Source: Bacteroidales bacterium (GTDB taxonomy: Bacteria; Bacteroidota; Bacteroidia; Bacteroidales; UBA932). Taken from it: 64,000 bases of DNA. Location of the stretch: positions 248,001 to 312,000 of the forward strand of contig JAFZIN010000007.1 of NCBI GenBank assembly GCA_017554305.1. The letters run 5' to 3'. Positions 59,629 to 64,000 of the stretch are shown piece by piece; the stretch's first letter is position 1; each line of letters opens with the position of its first letter. The notes beneath the pieces were generated by a model that was given only the letters and a program-made list of their open reading frames with translations, had not been told where the DNA came from and searched no databases. A program made the translations under genes and the position numbers.

Positions 59629-59701
59629 CCGTTGCCCCAGAACTCCAGCCAGCCGTTGCCCTTGAACACCAAAGCGTTCCACCCGTTGCCGCTGAACTCC
59701 A
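59629..59701. repeat. Short degenerate direct repeats downstream of the deacetylase
   Basis: Three copies of CCGTTGCCnnnnGAACNCCA-like sequence start at 59629, 59653 and 59683 (the first reads CAGAACTCCA at its end). Spacing is 24 and 30 bp. Much more GC-rich than surrounding spacers. No gene is supported here. Confidence 0.55.
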
Positions 59702-59742
59702 TTCCAGCAGCTACCGCTGAATTCAGGTGCTTTCTCTACTCT

Positions 59743-59785
59743 AAGTGTGCCCATCGTCCCTATTTTCCGGACGTTGGGCACACTT
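59743..59785. repeat. Solo REP-like palindrome, complete
   Basis: AAGTGTGCCCA and CGTCC (59743-59759) pair with GGACG and TGGGCACACTT (59769-59785); 16 of 17 positions pair, with one T-T mismatch, around a 9-nt loop. Read on the minus strand this is the same sequence as the 52-bp repeats behind the RAYT gene at 63.7-63.9 kb. It sits between the convergent deacetylase and priA genes and could also act as a terminator. Confidence 0.85.
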
Positions 59786-59817
59786 TACCCATAGTCACTT
59801 CAAAAATGCTGTATACG

Positions 59818-62055
59818 TTAAGAAGGGTCAACGTCTATGTTGACCTGAACCGGAAGTTTGAGCGCCTCCATAACTCCTCTCAACCCCTCCTTGTTTTGAG
59901 AGAGAAACTTATCTCGCGCAAACTTTATTGTGAAGCAAATCTGATACTCGTCTCTAACCTTCTCAATTCTAGGCGTGTATGGCCCGCTCACTTCAATTGC
60001 ATTGTATGCCTTGGTGTTTTTGAGAACGTGAGAAAGAGACATTGCTATGCTGCTTAGCTTGTGTAAGTTCTTGTGTTTAAGGGTAATATTTACCATCCTT
60101 ACAAACGGAGGGAAGCAGTACATACTTCTCTCTGCCATCATATCCGTACTGTTTTCAACCTTCAACTCCGCGATAGTTTCTTTCTGCTGCTGCTCCTCCA
60201 GGCGATGTGCCATTGCTACAATCTCCTGAATCACAGGGTGGTCTTTCTGGTTAGTTTGAATAACCAGATGACCTTTCCCGTCTCTTCTGCCGCTTCTTCC
60301 AAGAAGTTGTATGAAGAGTTGCATAGCCTTCTCGTCTGCACGGAAATCCTGCTGAGAGAGAATGGTATCTGCCTGAATTACGGCCACAAGCGTAAGGTTT
60401 TTAAAGTCAAAACCTTTGCTTATCATCTGAGTTCCCACAAGTATATCCGTCTCACCTTCAGAGAATTGTTTAAGAACCTTCTCTGCCGTTTTGCGGGTCA
60501 GTGAAATATCTCTGTCATACCTTGCAATGTTTGCATTAGGGAAGAGTTCCTTAAGTTCCTCCTCAATACGCTCCGTTCCTGCCCCTCTGAATTCCAGGTT
60601 TTTACCCTTGCACTTAGGGCACTCCGCAAGATCCATATTCAACTTGGTTTCACAGTAATGACATCTTAAAGTGTTGTCATAACGGTGATAACTCATAGGC
60701 ACGTTGCAGTGGGTACACTTAATGATTTCTCCGCAGTCCGCACACTGAACAACCGGAGAATAAGAGCGAATATTTCTGAAGACCAGCACCTGCTTCTTCT
60801 CTGCTAAAGTCTTTTCTATCAAATTGATAAGCTGTTGAGAGAAACTACCTTTCATCTGATGGCTCTTGCGGGTCCAGATAGTGTCTATGACGGTTACTTC
60901 AGGTGCCGGAGATGTAAAATATTTCTCCTTCAAAAGTACTCTTGCATACTTTCTGCTTATGCAGTTAAAGAGAGTTTCAAAAGACGGAGTTGCGCTGCCC
61001 ATCAGCACTTTAGCCTTGTGGATCTGAGCCAAAAAGAGAGCCGCATCTCTGCCGTTATATCTTGGTGCAGGATCCTCCTGTTTGTAACTGGTATCATGCT
61101 CCTCATCAATAACAATGAGTCCCAGATTGCAGAACGGAAGGAATACGGAAGAACGTGTTCCCAACACCACAACAGGCTTTTTCTCAGGACCTTTGAAGGA
61201 GAGAATCTCTCTAATGAGTTTCTTCTTTGCAGTGGTCTGCACGGAGTGGAAAGTAAAGAGTCTTGCCCCATAATGCTTCTTAAGACGCTCCTCCAGCTGT
61301 GTGCTTATAGATATCTCCGGTACCATATACAGCACATCTTTACCCTGCTGCAACTCTTTATCTATCAACTTAATATAAATTTCTGTCTTACCGCTTCCCG
61401 TAACTCCCTCAAGCAGAACAGTCTTATTTTCTATCTGCTTTTCTATCTCCCGATAGGCCACCTCCTGTGCCTCCGAGAGCTCCACTTTCTCACACTTAAA
61501 CGTCCTCTTGCCATCTGCCTTCTTGCACTTAACAGTTTTATTCTTCGCACCTTTCTTCTTCTCCACATCTTCCTCACCTCCATTGGCCTCTATCTCCTTC
61601 TCCACCTCCTGATATCTTTTCTCTTGAGCTTCAGCCATCTCCTCCTCTCGTGCCATTGAAAGCTCTTCATTTATTTGGGAGAAAATTTTCTGAGGAGTCT
61701 TGTGAGCTTTTATCTCTTCCTGCATTATGATCTGAACAGGATAGGCCGCTTTAAAAACCTCCCCAATAGTGCAGAGCCAGTACCGTGCAACCGTCTCCCA
61801 AAACTTAATCTCAGTAAGTTCAACTTTTGGACGGTCTATGACTTCTATGATTGGTTTTATCTCAAGACTTTGGGCATAATGGGGCAACTGAGACTTTGAA
61901 AGGACCCTGTAAACCACTCCATCGTAGAGCTTTTTGGCCAGTTGCACCTTAACCCAGCTGCCTGCAGTTACTTCACATTCAGGCAGTAAGTAAAAGAGCT
62001 CCTGTGAGAATTTCACAGGGAGAATCACAGATGCATATTTAAATTCTCCAACCAT
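59818..62055 (-). CDS. priA: Primosomal protein N' (replication restart helicase PriA)
   Basis: 3'-to-5' helicase that reloads the replisome at collapsed forks; 745 residues. The 3'-DNA-binding domain is at the N terminus (KYASVILPVKF). Walker A is GVTGSGKTE, followed by VIDEEHD and GSATPSFET. Four zinc pairs are CADCG, CTHCN, CHYCE and CPKCK, then GTQMISKGFDF. Between about residues 130 and 205 there is a highly charged, Glu/Lys-rich insertion before the helicase core. Divergent from tRNA-Phe. Confidence 0.95.
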   Translation of the reverse strand: MVGEFKYASVILPVKFSQELFYLLPECEVTAGSWVKVQLAKKLYDGVVYRVLSKSQLPHYAQSLEIKPIIEVIDRPKVELTEIKFWETVARYWLCTIGEVFKAAYPVQIIMQEEIKAHKTPQKIFSQINEELSMAREEEMAEAQEKRYQEVEKEIEANGGEEDVEKKKGAKNKTVKCKKADGKRTFKCEKVELSEAQEVAYREIEKQIENKTVLLEGVTGSGKTEIYIKLIDKELQQGKDVLYMVPEISISTQLEERLKKHYGARLFTFHSVQTTAKKKLIREILSFKGPEKKPVVVLGTRSSVFLPFCNLGLIVIDEEHDTSYKQEDPAPRYNGRDAALFLAQIHKAKVLMGSATPSFETLFNCISRKYARVLLKEKYFTSPAPEVTVIDTIWTRKSHQMKGSFSQQLINLIEKTLAEKKQVLVFRNIRSYSPVVQCADCGEIIKCTHCNVPMSYHRYDNTLRCHYCETKLNMDLAECPKCKGKNLEFRGAGTERIEEELKELFPNANIARYDRDISLTRKTAEKVLKQFSEGETDILVGTQMISKGFDFKNLTLVAVIQADTILSQQDFRADEKAMQLFIQLLGRSGRRDGKGHLVIQTNQKDHPVIQEIVAMAHRLEEQQQKETIAELKVENSTDMMAERSMYCFPPFVRMVNITLKHKNLHKLSSIAMSLSHVLKNTKAYNAIEVSGPYTPRIEKVRDEYQICFTIKFARDKFLSQNKEGLRGVMEALKLPVQVNIDVDPS

Positions 62056-62057
62056 TG

Positions 62058-62087
62058 TTGCAAAATTAAAAATAATCCATATATTTG
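62058..62087 (+). promoter_or_regulatory. Promoter of tRNA-Phe
   Basis: TTG at 62058-62060 and TATATTTG at 62080-62087, 19 bp apart; the tRNA starts 15 bp later. Confidence 0.75.
62061..62068 (-). promoter_or_regulatory. -7 box of priA, overlapping the tRNA-Phe promoter
   Basis: Minus strand TAATTTTG fits TAnnTTTG and ends 5 nt before the priA ATG. The two opposing promoters share the same 30 bp, so they could compete. No good -33 TTTG for this direction. Confidence 0.4.
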
Positions 62088-62101
62088 CACTCCCATTTGC
62101 T

Positions 62102-62174
62102 GGTGCCTTAGCTCAGCTGGTAGAGCAAAGGACTGAAACTCCTTGTGTCCCTGGTTCGACTCCCGGAGGCACCA
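62102..62174 (+). tRNA. tRNA-Phe (anticodon GAA)
   Basis: A 73-nt cloverleaf. Acceptor GGTGCCT/AGGCACC, anticodon stem AGGA.. with loop CTGAAAC giving GAA, T loop GGTTCGACTCC. Confidence 0.95.
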
Positions 62175-62213
62175 CAAACAGAAAAGACCCGAGAGGGTCT
62201 TTTCTGTTTGTGG
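62172..62213 (+). terminator. 19-bp perfect hairpin directly after tRNA-Phe
   Basis: Arms 62172-62190 and 62195-62213 are perfectly complementary with a GAGA loop. The 5' arm starts inside the last three bases of the tRNA. The T-rich segment is inside the 3' arm (TCTTTTCTG) and not after it, so simple intrinsic termination is imperfect. Confidence 0.7.
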
Positions 62214-62285
62214 CGCCCAGAGGCGCTGAGTTTACGGCGCATTCGCGCCGATGCGGCCTTCGGCCGGTTGCTTTGCAACTTTTTA
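62213..62285 (+). repeat. Hairpin array, copy D1 (partial)
   Basis: Stems GCGCC/GGCGC, CGGCGC/GCGCCG (62235-62250), CGGCC/GGCCG (62254-62266) and GTTGC/GCAAC (62267-62279) followed by a T run. The last two stems match positions three and four of copies C and D2; the ACCCC/GGGGT unit is missing. Confidence 0.65.
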
Positions 62286-62301
62286 ATTGTCTTTTTTGTT
62301 G

Positions 62302-62408
62302 GTGGTGGGAAGCCTGAAAGGCTTCCATGCCACTATTTCACCCCCGGCTTTGCCGACCCCTCTAGGGGTATAACGGTGCTCCGCACCGGTTGCTCCGCAA
62401 CTTGTTAA
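62302..62408 (+). repeat. Hairpin array, copy D2, with an extra leading hairpin
   Basis: A 12-bp interrupted hairpin (GTGG...CCAC around GGAAGCCT/AGGCTTCC) precedes TATTTCACCCC and the four-stem unit: CGGC/GCCG (62345-62355), ACCCC/GGGGT (62356-62369), CGGTGC/GCACCG (62374-62388), GTTGC/GCAAC (62389-62401), then TTGTTAAG. Architecture and flanks are those of copy C; every stem but the second has a different sequence that still pairs. Confidence 0.85.
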
Positions 62409-62428
62409 GCTCTTTTAACTCCTTTAGT

Positions 62429-62452
62429 GGCCTATGTGTCAAATGGTAGGAT
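62429..62452 (+). repeat. 24-bp direct repeat, left copy
   Basis: Identical to 63965-63988. It ends in GGTAGGAT and is followed by a short GGAT/ATCC hairpin. GTAG is the tetranucleotide that marks REP elements in RAYT systems. Confidence 0.9.
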
Positions 62453-62592
62453 GGAATCCGCGCAACAAATTGATTTTCTTAAACTTGCACAGATTTTTAC
62501 TGATATAAATAAAGCTTCGTGTTCACAGTGGTATAACTAGAGACTTTAGGAAGAAATTAATAGATGAGTATATCTTAAGAAAAAATTTAAAG

Positions 62593-62660
62593 AAAGGGCT
62601 AATTTTAGGTTGCTGCGGGGAGCTATTGAAGGGCTCTCCTCGCACCTAAAATCGCCCTTT
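62593..62660. repeat. Large imperfect hairpin upstream of the RAYT gene
   Basis: AAAGGGC (62593-62599) pairs with GCCCTTT (62654-62660), ATTTTAGG with CCTAAAAT, TGCG with CGCA, and GGGAGC with GCTCTC (one G-T), with small internal bulges. The 623-bp stretch from tRNA-Phe to the RAYT gene holds terminator, arrays D1 and D2, the direct repeat and this hairpin, and no convincing gene. Confidence 0.8.
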
Positions 62661-62661
62661 T

Positions 62662-62723
62662 ATCCTACATTTTGTCTACTAGCAAAAAAATAGGCACAAA
62701 TCATCCTACTTTTTGTCCACTAG
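62662..62723 (-). repeat. Two 21-nt motif copies, inverted relative to the flanking direct repeats
   Basis: ATCCTACATTTTGTCTACTAG (shown as 62662-62682) and its near twin at 62703-62723 differ at 3 positions. Reverse-complemented, both end in GTAGGAT like the 24-bp direct repeats and share the CAAA core (pattern TAnnnnnCAAAnnGTAGGAT). Confidence 0.75.
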
Positions 62724-62797
62724 ACCGATAGTTGGTTAAAGGTATTTTGCTACCTTTGTGAAAGAGATAGGTAGTGTACTGTTTGAAAGATGTGAGA

Positions 62798-63721
62798 ATG
62801 AACGTTTTAGTAAGGGGGAGCGAGATTTTGAGAAAAAGTATTATTAAAACAAAAATGGAGGAGAAGTGTATGAGAAATGATTACTGGCTAGTCACTACTG
62901 AGCATCTTAAAGATAGGCTCTGGTTTAGGGATGAAGAAGATTTTAAGGTAGGAATGAACCAAGTAGCAGTCCTTGCTGCAACAATTTCAGTTCAAGTTAT
63001 AGCGTTTATCTTAATGTCTAACCATGTGCATTTTGTACTTGGCGGAACTAAAGATGATGCTACAGATTTCATTACCTCTTTTAAACGACGGTTCTCTAGG
63101 TATTATGGGAAAAAGTATTCCGTTAAAGAATTTCTAAGAGAGAATAATGTAGATTTTAGGGAATTACATATTGGTGATGAATCATTGGAAAGAGCTATAG
63201 CATACGTTCAAATGAATAGTGTTGCGGCAAATATTTGTATAAGTCCATCGGGATATCCATGGGGTACAGGAGAGCTATTTTTTAATGAGAACAAGACTAA
63301 GGGGAAAGCCATAGGAGAACTTAGTAAACGTGAGTGTATCAAGCTTTTACGCAGCAGAACTCTTTTGCCGTCAGGATATATTGTATCTGAGGGCATTGTG
63401 CTTCCTTCTTCATACGTAGATGTTCAAATGGTAGAGTCTCTCTTTAAGTCAGCTAAGAGGATGAACTATTTTCTTCAATCCTCATCAAAAGCCAAGCTTG
63501 TAAAAGAGGCTCCATCCTTCAAAGATCAGTTGATTGTTTCTGCAATGCAAGATTTGACGGTTTCTCTTTTCAGAAAAAAGACTTTTGGAGATCTTACTAA
63601 TCTTCAGAAATCTGAGATTCTTAAACAGCTCAGATACAGATTCTCTTCAGAACCCAATCAACTCTCACGAGTCTCAGGATTGCAATTTGAAGAAGTGTGT
63701 AGGATGTTGGAGGAGCTTTAG
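62798..63721 (+). CDS. REP-associated tyrosine transposase (RAYT, Y1/IS200-like HUH family)
   Basis: A single-strand transposase-like protein of about 308 residues. With the ATG at 62798 the HUH motif is His76-Val-His78 (FILMSNHVHFVL), and the nucleophile is Tyr136 in AYVQMNSVAANICISPSGYPW, the family's YxxxN...YPW pattern. ATGs at 62855 or 62870 are also possible starts, just before the catalytic domain (DYWLVTTEHLKDRLWF). The C-terminal extension (about 180-308, ending in a helical DNA-binding-like segment) is longer than in IS200 TnpA and typical of RAYTs. The gene is AT-richer than its neighbours and surrounded by repeats. No partner tnpB is present. Confidence 0.88.
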   Translation: MNVLVRGSEILRKSIIKTKMEEKCMRNDYWLVTTEHLKDRLWFRDEEDFKVGMNQVAVLAATISVQVIAFILMSNHVHFVLGGTKDDATDFITSFKRRFSRYYGKKYSVKEFLRENNVDFRELHIGDESLERAIAYVQMNSVAANICISPSGYPWGTGELFFNENKTKGKAIGELSKRECIKLLRSRTLLPSGYIVSEGIVLPSSYVDVQMVESLFKSAKRMNYFLQSSSKAKLVKEAPSFKDQLIVSAMQDLTVSLFRKKTFGDLTNLQKSEILKQLRYRFSSEPNQLSRVSGLQFEEVCRMLEEL

Positions 63722-63729
63722 AGGGAGGT

Positions 63730-63922
63730 AAGTGTGCCCAACGTCCGGAAATCAGGGACGATGGGAGCGAAAAGTGGGGTAAAGTGTGCCCAACGTCCGG
63801 GAATCAGGGACGATGGGAGCGAAAAGTGGGGTAAAGTGTGCCCAACGTCCGGGAATCAGGGACGATGGGAGCGAAAAGTGGGGTAAAGTGTGCCTAACGT
63901 CCGGAAATCAGGGACGATGGGA
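63730..63922 (+). repeat. 52-bp tandem repeat, four copies, each with a REP-like inner hairpin
   Basis: Units begin AAGTGTGCCC at 63730, 63782, 63834 and 63886 with an exact 52-bp period; the last is incomplete. Each has CCCA-A-CGTCC pairing with GGACG-A-TGGG around an 8-9-nt loop. After TGGG the sequence is AGCGAAAAGTGGGG in place of the CACACTT that completes the palindrome in the solo copy at 59.7 kb. Differences among units are few (GGAAA or GGGAA in the loop, CCC or CCT). Confidence 0.9.
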
Positions 63923-63964
63923 ACAGTCCTATGAAAAGGACTTTAAAGCATCTTTTAAAGGACA

Positions 63965-63988
63965 GGCCTATGTGTCAAATGGTAGGAT
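63965..63988 (+). repeat. 24-bp direct repeat, right copy
   Basis: Identical to 62429-62452 and followed by ATAAAATCCG where the left copy has GGAATCCG context, again forming GGAT/ATCC. The window ends 12 bp later, so what follows is unknown. Confidence 0.9.
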
Positions 63989-64000
63989 AAAATCCGTACA

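Noticed and set aside
59404..60057. Gene across the deacetylase-priA junction on the plus strand
   Set aside because: It overlaps the ends of two well-supported genes in another frame and its middle is only the degenerate repeats and REP palindrome.
62451..62640. Small gene or recoded gene before the RAYT (MESAQQIDF... and RDFRKKLIDEY... segments)
   Set aside because: The two protein-like pieces are in different frames, the second is open only after a stop and runs into the large hairpin. In AT-rich DNA such stretches are expected by chance, so no gene is called.
63730..63922. CRISPR array
   Set aside because: The 52-bp period has no variable spacers; the units are identical from end to end apart from point changes, and no cas genes are present.
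62429..64000. Diversity-generating retroelement or retron
   Set aside because: Repeats next to a small enzyme prompted the idea, but the enzyme is a Y1/HUH transposase with no reverse-transcriptase motif and the repeats show no adenine-directed variation.

Overview
The window looks like chromosomal DNA of a Bacteroidota bacterium, order Bacteroidales; I cannot name the family or genus. The evidence is: a SusC/SusD outer-membrane pair, lipoproteins with Bacteroidetes-type lipoboxes, a BACON-domain metallopeptidase, the nadK-uppS-bamA-ompH-ompH cluster, a Bacteroidetes-style omega subunit of RNA polymerase, and promoters of the TTTG / TAnnTTTG type in place of the usual -35/-10 pair. Shine-Dalgarno sequences are mostly absent, also typical of the phylum.

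Layout. 1-6.1 kb: the 3' part of ssb, purA, a TPR lipid- or periplasm-directed protein, and two tandem MFS transporters. 6.2-21.2 kb: dxs, then a tRNA block (Thr, Tyr, Gly, Thr) leading into tuf, tRNA-Trp, secE, nusG, rplK, rplA, rplJ, rplL, rpoB and rpoC, the core information-processing operon. 21.3-25.6 kb: a TlpA-like thioredoxin lipoprotein, a membrane pyrophosphatase and glutamate racemase. 25.7-33.3 kb: an accessory outer-membrane uptake locus (SusC, SusD, a small surface lipoprotein, and an M64 metallopeptidase with BACON and Fn3-like domains), probably aimed at protein or glycoprotein. 33.5-37.8 kb: glutamate dehydrogenase and a two-subunit 2-oxoacid:ferredoxin oxidoreductase, a fermentative amino-acid/oxoacid module. 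38-49 kb: envelope biogenesis (two periplasmic OmpH/Skp chaperones, BamA, UppS, NadK), then pdxJ, an OmpH-like lipoprotein, a glycosyltransferase, purC and a LysM/receptor-domain protein. 49-55.7 kb: nagB, and a minus-strand run recN, rpoZ, bamD, trxB, a Gate-domain membrane protein and rubrerythrin. 55.7-62.1 kb: an aspartate/glutamate-type racemase, a dicarboxylate/amino-acid symporter, a small possibly frameshifted secreted protein, a Tat-exported PIG-L deacetylase, and priA. 62.1-64 kb: tRNA-Phe and a REP-associated tyrosine transposase (RAYT) in a repeat-rich neighbourhood.

The most interesting material is between genes. (1) Four dispersed copies of a GC-rich array of four consecutive small hairpins, in fixed order with fixed flanks, whose stems differ by compensatory changes (33.4, 37.9, 48.9 and 62.3 kb). 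(2) A RAYT gene bounded by 24-bp direct repeats, with an internal large hairpin and related 21-nt motifs containing GTAG, followed by four 52-bp tandem repeats. A complete solo palindrome of the same sequence family lies 4 kb away, between two convergent genes. (3) Two genes (rpoB and priA) whose only visible -7 box ends five bases before the start codon, suggesting leaderless transcripts. These, rather than the mostly conserved protein-coding genes, are where a new mobile or regulatory system could be hiding.
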